Shown: in pieces, positions 11,062 to 23,296 of the stretch
How positions within the stretch are numbered: position 1 is the stretch's first letter
How the letters are laid out: each line of letters starts with the position of its first letter
Translations under genes and position numbers: made by a program
Assembly (NCBI GenBank): GCA_049889815.1
Contig: JBMHCR010000017.1
Coordinates: 1-53,319, forward strand
Source of the DNA: JBPOFY01 sp049889815
GTDB taxonomy: Bacteria > Verrucomicrobiota > Verrucomicrobiia > Opitutales > Coraliomargaritaceae
DNA length: 53,319 nucleotides
Reading direction: 5' to 3'
Notes under the pieces: model-generated
Told to the model about the DNA's origin: nothing
Seen by the model: the letters and a program-made list of their open reading frames with translations, nothing else
Databases searched by the model: none

Positions 11062-11646
11062 TTAGTAATTCTTCGCCTTTTGGTAGACGCTTTCGAGTGC
11101 AGCGAAGTCTTCATCGCGGGTGCCGCTGACGATCGTTTCATCGTAAAATTCGCTTTGTTTCATCTCTTCAATTGCGACTTTCATGCGACGTTGAACTTCA
11201 TCCTCTGCGTCCGTGCCTCGGCCACGGAGGCGTGCCTCGAGTTCTTCGGTGCTCGGAGGCATGATGAATACTGTGATCAGGTTGCCTTTGAGTAGCGGAT
11301 CGTTTTGCGCGGTCTCCCGCATCTGGGCAGCGCCTTGCACGTCGATATTTAGGAGAAGGTCGGTGCCGGCTTTCAGTTTCTCCTGAACCTCACTTTTGAG
11401 GGTGCCGTAGAGATTGCTATGCACTTGGGCGTATTCGTAAAATGCACCCACAGCGATTTTGGCTTTAAAGCTGTCGCGATCGAAAAAGTAGTAGTCGACC
11501 TTGTCTATTTCTCCGCCGCGAGGTTGGCGTGTGGTTGAGGTTACAACACGTTCGATAGTCGGAACTTCAGCCAACATGCGGTCACAGACGGTGGTCTTTC
11601 CACAGCCCGCGGGGCCAGATACGATGATGAGTTTGCCCGAGTTCAC
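11062..11646 (-). CDS. gmk: Guanylate kinase
   Basis: Phosphorylates GMP to GDP with ATP. 194 residues. P-loop GPAGCGKTT at about residues 11-19, GMP-binding region TSTTRQPRGGEIDKVDYYF, the DVQGA motif, and the lid region MPPSTEELEARLRGRGTD. All key elements are present. It follows a small integral membrane protein gene by six bases on the minus strand, so the two are probably cotranscribed. The downstream end faces the DUF4139 gene with only 24 bases between the stops. Confidence 0.97.
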   Translation of the reverse strand: MNSGKLIIVSGPAGCGKTTVCDRMLAEVPTIERVVTSTTRQPRGGEIDKVDYYFFDRDSFKAKIAVGAFYEYAQVHSNLYGTLKSEVQEKLKAGTDLLLNIDVQGAAQMRETAQNDPLLKGNLITVFIMPPSTEELEARLRGRGTDAEDEVQRRMKVAIEEMKQSEFYDETIVSGTRDEDFAALESVYQKAKNY

Positions 11647-11652
11647 TCTGCC

Positions 11653-12186
11653 TCAGTAGGTAAACGAGATGCACGTAAGGAACAAACCATAGGCGGCAAA
11701 GATTCCGCCAAAGATCCGTGGGCGAGACTCCGACCTGTAGAGCCATTCGATAAAGTCGCGCAGCTTGTAAGGACTTGCGCCGAGGATGAGTGCAACGACT
11801 ACCATGGCGTAAACAAAGCAGACAATCGGCAGGGATTTCGGCGCTTGCATATAGCCCGCCATGAGCAATTGCCAGCCGACTAATAGGATCATCGCAGCGA
11901 GCCCGCGCACGGCGAGGAAGTCGGGCACGAAGTAAAAGGAGCCAACAGCGACACCGAGGAATACAACGAACAGGATGTTGCGATACTGGCCAAAATCGGC
12001 AGGGCCGAGGTTCAAAATGATTGAAAGAAACCAGCCGGTGGCGGCACCCATCAGGATATAGGCGGCAATCTGCGAGCGTGGAAACGCCTTTGCACCCTTT
12101 TCTGAAGCCATGCCGTGCCAGACGAAATGCGCACCAAAGAGAATTAGGAAAATGCCGGTGAAGAGAGTTGCTTGGAGAAGGTCCAT
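11653..12186 (-). CDS. Hypothetical integral membrane protein
   Basis: Not recognised. About 177 residues with roughly five membrane helices (for example LFTGIFLILFGAHFVWHG, ILFVVFLGVAVGSFYFV and IVCFVYAMVVVALILGA). Start chosen at the Met that begins MDLLQATLFTG; a Met six codons upstream (12204) gives a polar extension. No catalytic motif is visible. It is directly upstream of gmk in the same operon, but nothing in the sequence suggests a shared role. Possibly a lineage-specific protein. Confidence 0.78.
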   Translation of the reverse strand: MDLLQATLFTGIFLILFGAHFVWHGMASEKGAKAFPRSQIAAYILMGAATGWFLSIILNLGPADFGQYRNILFVVFLGVAVGSFYFVPDFLAVRGLAAMILLVGWQLLMAGYMQAPKSLPIVCFVYAMVVVALILGASPYKLRDFIEWLYRSESRPRIFGGIFAAYGLFLTCISFTY

Positions 12187-12290
12187 GTTACGATCGGTCA
12201 GCACTCATGGCTAACGACTAATGTCTGCGGTGGAAGGAAAAAAGTAATTCAGCATTTGTCAGCCAAAGGAAAGCGCGGCAAGAAGGTCAG

Positions 12291-12974
12291 ATGTATTTGA
12301 AGCTAGCTGGTTCCGTGAAGCCCATTGATTTAATCGTGTTCGACTGTGACGGCGTGTTACTTGATTCGATGCCGCGAAAGATCGAGTCATTCCGCCAGTG
12401 GGTGCCAGAGCAGTATGCTGAAAAACGTGAGGCGTTCATGGAAATTGTGATGGCGGGCTTCGGCAAGGCGCGGATGTATCACATTCGCAGTTTTTATGAG
12501 AAGATTCTTGGGGAGCGCGTGAGCGACGAGTTTCTTGAGGCTGAAATCGACCGTTTCACCGATATCTGCGAGCCGCTCTGCGCCACTGCACCATGGCGGG
12601 AAGGCTCGAAGGATTTCGTGCAAGCCTGTTGCGATGCTGAGATTCCTCGCTACGTGTTGTCTGGTACACCACAAATGCCACTCGAGGACATGTTAGAAGC
12701 GACTGGCGGAACGGCGTTTTTCGATGGTATCATCGGCTCGCCACCTGCTAAACCAGAAAGTCTTGCTTGTATCCTCGAAGCAGTCGGGGTCACGGCAGAC
12801 CGTACGGTTTTCGTCGGTGACGCCAACGCGGACCAGGAAGCAGCCCTTCATGTCGGCACGCATTTTGTTTATTTTCCATCGGAGGCGAACCCGCCGCATG
12901 CGCCGACACCAACTGTGGTCAGCGATTTACGAGAGCTGTTAATTGAGCAGCAGGGGGCTGAAACAAATATTTAA
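12291..12974 (+). CDS. HAD family hydrolase (phosphatase-like)
   Basis: 227 residues with the haloacid dehalogenase core: motif I VFDCDGVLLDS (nucleophile Asp and the second Asp two residues on), an all-helical cap, motif II VLSGTP, the Lys in PPAKPESL, and motif IV VFVGDANADQEAA. The helical cap places it with phosphoglycolate phosphatase or beta-phosphoglucomutase-like enzymes; substrate cannot be told. One of the few genes here with a purine-rich ribosome-binding sequence (AAGAAGG, four bases before ATG). It stands alone, divergent from the membrane-protein/gmk pair and convergent with metH. Confidence 0.9.
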   Translation: MYLKLAGSVKPIDLIVFDCDGVLLDSMPRKIESFRQWVPEQYAEKREAFMEIVMAGFGKARMYHIRSFYEKILGERVSDEFLEAEIDRFTDICEPLCATAPWREGSKDFVQACCDAEIPRYVLSGTPQMPLEDMLEATGGTAFFDGIIGSPPAKPESLACILEAVGVTADRTVFVGDANADQEAALHVGTHFVYFPSEANPPHAPTPTVVSDLRELLIEQQGAETNI

Positions 12975-13046
12975 ACGGATGCTTTTTTGTTCGGCGCAAT
13001 GGCGATGAATGACGGAAGACGGCCTTTTTGCGGTGCATGGAGGGGA

Positions 13047-16919
<3,873 letters not shown>

Positions 16920-16927
16920 TTAGTTAA

Positions 16928-16958
16928 ATATCAACATATCATTATATCTTGATATGTT
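16928..16958 (-). promoter_or_regulatory. Putative metH operator overlapping the -10 box
   Basis: Upstream of metH two nested inverted repeats are visible: ATATCAA (16928-16934) with TTGATAT (16949-16955), and AACATATCA (16933-16941) with TGATATGTT (16950-16958), nine perfect base pairs around an 8-base spacer. On the minus strand a perfect TATAAT lies at 16946-16941, inside the palindrome, and would start transcription about 15 bases before the metH ATG; the -35 is weak. A repressor bound here would block the promoter. The ATATCAA/TTGATAT arms recall sites of ArsR-family methionine-cycle repressors (SahR type), but no such regulator gene is in the window and this link is inference. Confidence 0.55.
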
Positions 16959-17054
16959 ATTGCAAGCGTAGAATATTGATAGGTTGGATGCGAAAATGGA
17001 TGGAAATGGGAAATATCATTGGAATGACTTAAAAATCAATGCACAGATACTGCT

Positions 17055-17687
17055 ATGGATATAAACGCACGAATCTCAAGCGCTTGGCGCAAACGAATGC
17101 TTTTTATGTTTTTCATGATTTTCGGGATCGGTGCTTGGTTCCTGAGCGATGGCTACATCTATTGGCCAGGCGAGGCCGAGCGCCACGCGGAATTTCTGAA
17201 GATTGAGGAGGAGCTAATCGCTTCGGGCAAGATTGAGGCTCAGGAAGAGAAAGTGCATGGTAAAGAAGTTAACGAATATTTGCGGATCGAATGGGAGCGT
17301 TTTGCTCGTGAAAATGACTATGCGACCAAGATTCCGAAAGAACGTGAACCGTCTGCGATTCGTGAGCAGCGCGTGATCGGCTGGGTCATGGTCGGTGGTA
17401 GTTTACTCTTTCTTGTTTGGATTGGATGGAATCATACGCTTAAGGTCGTTGCCAAGGGTGACATGGTTACAGGCACCGATGGTAAGGAGGTTCACCTCGA
17501 TTCGATCATCAAGATCGATCGCAAGAAGTGGGACAGCAAAGGCATTGCCTACGCGATCTACTTAGACGGAGAGAAAGAACGTCGTCTTTGCCTGGACGAT
17601 CACAAGTTTGAAGGCTGCGAGGCGATCATGCTTGAAGCAGAGCGACGTATTAAAGAGCGCAAGGAAGGCTCTTTCGAAGACGAATAG
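17055..17687 (+). CDS. Hypothetical protein with two membrane helices
   Basis: Not recognised. 210 residues: a first helix (MLFMFFMIFGIGAWFLS), an extracytoplasmic helical stretch of about 75 charged residues, a second helix (VIGWVMVGGSLLFLVWIGW) and a C-terminal cytoplasmic domain of about 80 residues with strands (GKEVHLDSIIKIDRKKW). The topology suggests a small sensory or scaffolding membrane protein. It is 14 bases upstream of the NhaC-type antiporter and on the same strand, so the two are likely cotranscribed. It is divergent from metH, sharing a 135-base upstream region. Confidence 0.8.
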   Translation: MDINARISSAWRKRMLFMFFMIFGIGAWFLSDGYIYWPGEAERHAEFLKIEEELIASGKIEAQEEKVHGKEVNEYLRIEWERFARENDYATKIPKEREPSAIREQRVIGWVMVGGSLLFLVWIGWNHTLKVVAKGDMVTGTDGKEVHLDSIIKIDRKKWDSKGIAYAIYLDGEKERRLCLDDHKFEGCEAIMLEAERRIKERKEGSFEDE

Positions 17688-17701
17688 AACGAGCTCGAAT
17701 C

Positions 17702-19336
17702 ATGGCCGTGCAGAAATCAAGAGGTCACTGGCTCGTGGTACCAGTGATTCTGGTCGGTCTTGGTTTGTCGGTGTATTTTTCAGATACAGCGAGTATGTGG
17801 CGCAGCTTGTTGCCCAGTGCCATCGCGCTCGCGATCGTTTTTGTGGGGCGGAGTGCTTTTCTGGGGCTGCTTTCCGGAGCGTGCTGCGGAGCTGTTTTGA
17901 TTGCGGGTCCCCAGCCGGTTGAAGCGATTCAGCAACTGGCAGTCGAGCAACTGTTGCCAATCTTCAATTCCTCGTGGAAGTTGAGTGCGATCTTGTTCAC
18001 GCTTATACTAGGGGGCTTTGTGGCGCTCGTGGAAAAGGGTGGCGGTCTGCAGGGCTTGGTTTTGAAGACGCTTGGAACGGGCCAAGCGCCGCATAAGCGA
18101 ATGCAGATCACGGTTTTTGGTTTTGGACTCTTGGTATTTTTTGACGGACTGGCGAACACCATGTTGATCGGTCGGTTGCTGCGATCTGCGGCGGATCGTT
18201 GCGGCGTCTCGCGTGAGAAGCTGGCCTACCTCGCGGATACAACGGGTTCAGCGGTGGCTTGTCTGGCGTTTATTTCGACCTGGATTGCGTTTCAGCTGTC
18301 AATGATTCAGCAGGGCTTCGAGTTGGCGGGTCGCGAGGTGAGCGCATACGGCTATTTCTTCAAATCTCTTGGGACCAATTATTATTGTTGGTTCGCGTTA
18401 GGTCTGGCGATGATTTGTGTTTTGCGAGGGTTCAATCCCGGATCGATGGGAATTGCAGAAGCCGCAGCACGTAAACGAAACGTTGATAGTGACCCGGTTC
18501 CTGAGTGTGTAAAATCATCGCATTGGGGCTTGGCAATCATCCCGATTGGCGTGCTCACATTGTCTATACCATTGTTATCGTATTGGATCGGTTCGGAGGC
18601 GTTGTTTCCATTCAGTTTGAGCAAATTTGCAGAATCGTATGGACGTGCCGAGGATCACGTGCCGCAGATTTTGGTAGCTTCGAGTATTCTTGCTGCCGTG
18701 GTCGCCGGACTGACGTTCAAGCTTTCTAGAAAGAGCACGACCAGTGGGGTTGAAATTGAGGGCGTGACCACGGTGTTTATGTCTGGTGTTCGAGAGATTG
18801 CTGGTCCGGTTATGATACTTTTGGCGGCCTGGATGCTGGGCGCGTCGATCAGTCAATTAGGAACAGCTGATTGGCTTGCAGAAAGTCTGCAGGGGCGTTT
18901 ACCCGTGGCCTTGCTTCCGGCGGCAATTTTTATTTTGGGTGCTGCCATCTCGTTTTCGACCGGCACCTCATGGGGTACTATGGGCGTGCTCATGCCGCTC
19001 GCGATTCCTGTGATCTTTGGTTTAACCGAGGGTAGTTCCGACGCTGAGCGCGATCGATTTGTGATTGCTGCTATTGGCGCGGTGTTTAGCGGCGCGGTCT
19101 TTGGCGATCATTGTAGTCCGTTCAGCGATACAACCATTGTTGCTTCCATAGCATCGGGCGTGGAGCCTATGGATCATGTGCGCACACAACTGCCTTTTGC
19201 GCTTATCGCAGCAGCGGTGGCGCTTTTGATCGGATTCTTGCCTCTCGGCTATGGGGCGCCTGCCTTGCTTTGTTTGATTATAGGCTTTTTCGCCTTGCTT
19301 ACTTTGCCCTGGTTGATGGGGCGCTTCAGAACGTAA
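17702..19336 (+). CDS. Na+/H+ antiporter, NhaC family
   Basis: 544-residue membrane transporter with 12 or more hydrophobic segments. Family signature in the second half: FSTGTSWGTMGVLMPLAIP, then GAVFSGAVFGDHCSPFSDTT and IVASIASG, typical of NhaC and related ion-transporter superfamily members. The repeated half-motif around LADTTGSAVACLAFISTW agrees. Expected to export Na+ in exchange for protons across the inner membrane; members of the wider family can carry other substrates (lactate/malate, amino acids), so substrate is inferred. Together with the convergent trkA-trkH genes it forms an ion-homeostasis cluster. Only two bases separate its stop from that of trkH. Confidence 0.9.
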   Translation: MAVQKSRGHWLVVPVILVGLGLSVYFSDTASMWRSLLPSAIALAIVFVGRSAFLGLLSGACCGAVLIAGPQPVEAIQQLAVEQLLPIFNSSWKLSAILFTLILGGFVALVEKGGGLQGLVLKTLGTGQAPHKRMQITVFGFGLLVFFDGLANTMLIGRLLRSAADRCGVSREKLAYLADTTGSAVACLAFISTWIAFQLSMIQQGFELAGREVSAYGYFFKSLGTNYYCWFALGLAMICVLRGFNPGSMGIAEAAARKRNVDSDPVPECVKSSHWGLAIIPIGVLTLSIPLLSYWIGSEALFPFSLSKFAESYGRAEDHVPQILVASSILAAVVAGLTFKLSRKSTTSGVEIEGVTTVFMSGVREIAGPVMILLAAWMLGASISQLGTADWLAESLQGRLPVALLPAAIFILGAAISFSTGTSWGTMGVLMPLAIPVIFGLTEGSSDAERDRFVIAAIGAVFSGAVFGDHCSPFSDTTIVASIASGVEPMDHVRTQLPFALIAAAVALLIGFLPLGYGAPALLCLIIGFFALLTLPWLMGRFRT

Positions 19337-19338
19337 AT

Positions 19339-20808
19339 CTAGGAGAAGCGCTTCCAAGTGGACGGCACGAAGAGCACGAGGATCGCGTAGAGCTCGAGTC
19401 GTCCGATGATCATCAGTAGTGAAAGAAAGACCTTGGTGCTGCTGCGTAGGTGATGAAAGTTCTCTGCGGGACCTACGGAGTCGAAGCCGGGACCGATATT
19501 AAAAAGCGTTGCCTGCACACAGGAGAAGATTCCGAGAAAGCTGAGGTTGGGCTCGCTTGCCGAGACAAAGATCATCGCGGCCAGCTGCAGCGCAACCATC
19601 AAAATGATAAACAGAATGACACTTTGAATCGCACTTTCGCCAAGCGTTTGGCGTCCCATGCGCATGGGAATGGTTACGTTGGGGCGAAATGCGTGGGTGA
19701 TACTGCGCATGACGGCGCGCAGGGCGATTACGACACGAACGACCTTGATCCCGCCACTGGTTGAGCCTGAACAGCCACCGATGAACATCACTACCAACAA
19801 GAGCATTTTCGCGGGCGCGAGCCAGGTGTCGAAGTTTGTTGAAGAGTAGCCTGTTGTAGTGATGATGGAAGTCGCTTGAAAGGCTGCTTGGCGAATGGAA
19901 TCGTGGCTTGGCAGTTCTCCGGTTTGATCGACCAAGAACAGGGCGAGTAGGGCTGTGGTCCCGATAATTAGACCATAAAACCAGTGAACCTCGTTTTCCT
20001 GTCGCAGCACGTTGGTTTGCCCGCGCAGAAGGCGTAGCATGTAGACAAAAGTCGTGCCGCAGACCGCCATAAAGAAAATTGCGATCCACTCGATCGCCGG
20101 GCTTTGGAAGGCCTCAATGCTCTGAGACTCTGTGCTAAAGCCGCCTGTCGAGATGGTAGTCATTGTGTGGTTGACCGCTTGGAACCAATTCATGCCTGCG
20201 ATCTTGTAGGCAAACAGGCATAGCACCGACGCACCGAGATAGAATATCAGTAGCTGCGTTGCACCACTTTGGATGCGTCCATGATCGAAGTCAGCCGAGG
20301 TGCCGGAGGACTCGTTACTGAATAGAATCTTCGCGCCGGCGCCGAGCGATGAGAGGATGGCTACGAAAAATACAACCACACCGAGACCGCCAACCCATTG
20401 GCTCAATGAACGCCAGATCAGGAGGCTCTTGGGGAAGTCCGCAAAATTACCGAACGCGGTCGCTCCGGTCGTGGTAAGGCCCGAGGTGCTTTCAAAAATC
20501 GCGTCTGAATAGTCGCAGTGCACCGTGAAAATATAGGGGAGTGAGCCGACCAGCGATGCGATGATCCATGAAAGTCCGATCGCGACCAAAGCCTCGCGGC
20601 GAAACAGCTTCATTTCACCGTGGCGCCCGAGTATGTAGAGAATCGCGGCAATGCCCAGGGTGATACCGATGGTTGTTGCAAAGCCGCGGATTGAATCGTC
20701 GGCAAAGCTCTCACCCAGCGCGAGGCCGGAGAGCAAGCAGGTCCCGAAGGCTGCAGCGAGTGCCAGCAGCACCATGCTCATAAGCCGATAAATGATAGCG
20801 GTGTTCAC
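19339..20808 (-). CDS. trkH: TrkH-family potassium uptake membrane protein
   Basis: Potassium-translocating subunit of the Trk system, 489 residues. The four filter segments of the SKT superfamily can be seen in order: SGLTTTGATAFG, MTTISTGGFSTES, IITTTGYSSTNF, and LFNIGPGFDSVGP. The GGCSGSTSGGIKVVRVV motif, conserved in TrkH/KtrB, is present. It follows trkA by three bases on the minus strand, so regulatory and channel subunits are translated together. The first residues form a hydrophobic helix (LMSMVLLALAAAFGTCLLSG). Confidence 0.96.
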   Translation of the reverse strand: MNTAIIYRLMSMVLLALAAAFGTCLLSGLALGESFADDSIRGFATTIGITLGIAAILYILGRHGEMKLFRREALVAIGLSWIIASLVGSLPYIFTVHCDYSDAIFESTSGLTTTGATAFGNFADFPKSLLIWRSLSQWVGGLGVVVFFVAILSSLGAGAKILFSNESSGTSADFDHGRIQSGATQLLIFYLGASVLCLFAYKIAGMNWFQAVNHTMTTISTGGFSTESQSIEAFQSPAIEWIAIFFMAVCGTTFVYMLRLLRGQTNVLRQENEVHWFYGLIIGTTALLALFLVDQTGELPSHDSIRQAAFQATSIITTTGYSSTNFDTWLAPAKMLLLVVMFIGGCSGSTSGGIKVVRVVIALRAVMRSITHAFRPNVTIPMRMGRQTLGESAIQSVILFIILMVALQLAAMIFVSASEPNLSFLGIFSCVQATLFNIGPGFDSVGPAENFHHLRSSTKVFLSLLMIIGRLELYAILVLFVPSTWKRFS

Positions 20809-20811
20809 GGT

Positions 20812-22161
20812 CTATATCAGGCAAGCGAGGAGCGCTTTCTCTTCCTTTGGCGTGACCAGTACGACCACCCGGTCGCCCGCAAGGATCGTGTCGTCTGCTG
20901 CTGGGACCTTTGCTTTGAACTTGTGCAGCAGCGCCACAAATAGACTGCCGCGCGGTAAGTTAATATCTTTCACCATTCGCCCAACGCAGGGGCTGGAGTG
21001 CGTGATGCGTACTTCGATGATCTTACCGCCGTTGTTTGGCATCTCAGCAAGGTCCACTTTATGGTCGGAAGACAGGGTTCTGCGCATGAAGGATGCCGTC
21101 GCCTGGCGAGGGGACACTACCACTTCGATGCCGAGCATCGTCCGCAGGATGCCGAGCAGCTGATCATAGTCGCCCTTGTTGATCAAGAGCTGTACGTGAT
21201 TCACTCCAAGCTTAGCCGCTTGAAGGCAGGTCAAAATGTTTTCTTCGTCATCCTTGGTGCAGGCTACAAAGTAGTCAGCGCTTCCGACCTGCTCTTCCTC
21301 AAGCAGTCGTAAGGAGGTGGCGTCGCCGTGAATCACGGTCACCTGTGGAAAACGCTCCGCTAGCTCGCAGCATTTCTTTGCGTCCTTTTCGATTAAGCGA
21401 ATTTTGAAGCGCGGATTGGTCAGCAAACGAATGAGACTGATCGCAGTTTCGCTGCCGCCAAATAGCACGACGCTAGAAACGATTATCTTGTGCTTCGGGT
21501 CGAATCGCTCGCGCAGTCCGTAGAGTTCTTCAGGATGTCCAAAAATGGTCACGATGTCGCCCTCCATGAGCTCCGTATTGGCGCTGGCGACCTCTGTCTT
21601 GCCGTCGCGTTGCAGGTAGCCTACGCGTACCCGTGCATCGAATTTCAGATCCTTCAACTTCTGACCGATGATCCGCGCACCTGGGGCGATCTTCTGCTGC
21701 TGCACCTCGATTTGGCCGCGGGCGAAATTTTCCACCGCGACACGCCCAGCGTTGCGAATCTCTTTGGCGAGCTCGACCGCGCAAATCGCTTCCGGATTCA
21801 CCAGCAAGTCGATGCCAAAGTGCAGTTGGTAGTTTATGATCGAGTTGTCGCTAAAGGTTTCGTCGTGTATCCGTGCGATCGTGTTTTTTGCGCCAAGCCC
21901 CTTCGCCAATGAGCACGAAATCACGTTCGTGCGGTCGTCACTGGTCATCGCGAGGAAAGCATCACAGTTTGCGACGTCGAGATCCACAAGCTGACGCGCA
22001 GAGCTGCCGTTACCATTTACGATACGCGCGTTCTGCTCCTCCTCCAGTTTCTCACAACGCAGTTCTGCCTGCTCAATAAGCGTCACGTCGTGCCCCGCCG
22101 CAGCCAGCGTCGTGCACAAATTATGGCCGACTTCGCCGGCTCCAACGATGATGATTTTCAT
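20812..22161 (-). CDS. trkA: Trk potassium uptake regulatory protein TrkA
   Basis: Cytoplasmic NAD(H)/nucleotide-binding regulator of TrkH, 449 residues with two tandem RCK units. First Rossmann fold begins MKIIIVGAGEVGHNLCTTLA; the second begins near VVLFGGSETAISLIRLL. Each is followed by a TrkA-C domain (KLKDLKFDARVRVGYLQRDG and GGKIIEVRITHSSPCVGRMV). The second glycine motif (GGSETA) is less canonical than the first. First gene of the trkA-trkH pair. A short AT-rich inverted repeat (TTAAAT/ATTTAA) lies about 20 bases upstream. Confidence 0.96.
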   Translation of the reverse strand: MKIIIVGAGEVGHNLCTTLAAAGHDVTLIEQAELRCEKLEEEQNARIVNGNGSSARQLVDLDVANCDAFLAMTSDDRTNVISCSLAKGLGAKNTIARIHDETFSDNSIINYQLHFGIDLLVNPEAICAVELAKEIRNAGRVAVENFARGQIEVQQQKIAPGARIIGQKLKDLKFDARVRVGYLQRDGKTEVASANTELMEGDIVTIFGHPEELYGLRERFDPKHKIIVSSVVLFGGSETAISLIRLLTNPRFKIRLIEKDAKKCCELAERFPQVTVIHGDATSLRLLEEEQVGSADYFVACTKDDEENILTCLQAAKLGVNHVQLLINKGDYDQLLGILRTMLGIEVVVSPRQATASFMRRTLSSDHKVDLAEMPNNGGKIIEVRITHSSPCVGRMVKDINLPRGSLFVALLHKFKAKVPAADDTILAGDRVVVLVTPKEEKALLACLI

Positions 22162-22238
22162 AGCGGAAAGCTTAAATCGAATTTAAACTTCTCGGAGAGT
22201 GTGACGCCTGTTTTCCGCATTTCCAGCGTATTTTTGAC

Positions 22239-23165
22239 CTACAAAAGGGCCACTTCTACGCCAAATGTAGCACTTTCGCCGCCACTAACAGCATGGAGGC
22301 CTTTACCGTGTTCGGGGCTGTTAGGTGGCCCCATCCAAGGCTCTACACAATAGAACGGGCTGTCCGATTTTTCGGTCCAGATCACGAAGGTGTTCCAAGT
22401 CGAATAGCAGTCATCCTCATTGAGAATACGAATCCCGATCGCTTCCTCGCCACCGTTGGGACCAAAGCGGGCAGTGTCACCCTTCAGCCGGGTGTAGATG
22501 CGGCCGCTATTTTCTGGATCACCAAATGAGTTATTCGATTCCCAGCCCTTTGCCACCGACTGCAGCGAACCATCAGGAGCATGAGTAAAGCACTTCTTGG
22601 CTGGAATCTCGAAACGGTAATCGTCCCGTGACAGCCCTTCGTGCCAAGGCATTGTGAAGTAAAAGTGGTGTCCCGCAGACCAAAGGATCGGCTGGTCGCC
22701 GAGGTTGTCGAGTCGTAGGTAGACTTTAAACGACACCTCCTCGAATACATAGCGTACGGTAAAGCGATAGTTAAACGGATAGAGCTCCCGATCTGCTTCG
22801 GTGGGCTTCAGTTCTGCAGTGAATCCGGAGTCATCTGCAGCGACCATCTCAAACGTGCCCGCTTTTGAAAAACCATGCATCGGCATCGAGCGCACCACAC
22901 CTTCTTGATCTTTCCATTTGCCGATTGTTCCTTTGTTGAAGGTGCGCGCTGCGAATGGAAACAGGATTGGGTTGCCGCCGTGCACCTTGGCGAAATTCTG
23001 GTAGTCCGCATTTTCCGGCCAGTGGATCACATCGCGAAACGAGCCATCGCCCATCCGCAGGTTCCAATTCATCAAACGCGCACCTGCCTCAGGCCGTGCC
23101 AGAAAGCTCGAGGGTCCACAGTCCCAGCGGTACAGTTGCACCCCATGATAGTCGATCGTCTCCAT
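22239..23165 (-). CDS. Aldose 1-epimerase family protein
   Basis: 308 residues of the galactose mutarotase-like beta-sandwich family. Recognised from the N-terminal pattern LARPEAGARLMNWNLRM, the strand GGNPILFPFAARTF, the catalytic-region His in HGFSKAGTFEMV, and the SAGHHFYFTMPW segment holding the second conserved His, with a late conserved Glu in the FYCVEPWMGPPNSPE strand. The family interconverts sugar anomers; some members act on hexose-6-phosphate, so the substrate is not known. Single gene, divergent from the NfeD operon with 131 bases between starts. Confidence 0.92.
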   Translation of the reverse strand: METIDYHGVQLYRWDCGPSSFLARPEAGARLMNWNLRMGDGSFRDVIHWPENADYQNFAKVHGGNPILFPFAARTFNKGTIGKWKDQEGVVRSMPMHGFSKAGTFEMVAADDSGFTAELKPTEADRELYPFNYRFTVRYVFEEVSFKVYLRLDNLGDQPILWSAGHHFYFTMPWHEGLSRDDYRFEIPAKKCFTHAPDGSLQSVAKGWESNNSFGDPENSGRIYTRLKGDTARFGPNGGEEAIGIRILNEDDCYSTWNTFVIWTEKSDSPFYCVEPWMGPPNSPEHGKGLHAVSGGESATFGVEVALL

Positions 23166-23296
23166 AACTCTACTGTTGGCGCAATTCTTCGCCCTTGTCT
23201 ACAGCTAGAAGCGCTCATCTCAGATAAAATCCTAGCCTCCTAAAAATAAGTCGTCCGTTGTTGCCTTCTTAACCCCTGGTTTCATCATTCATCAAT

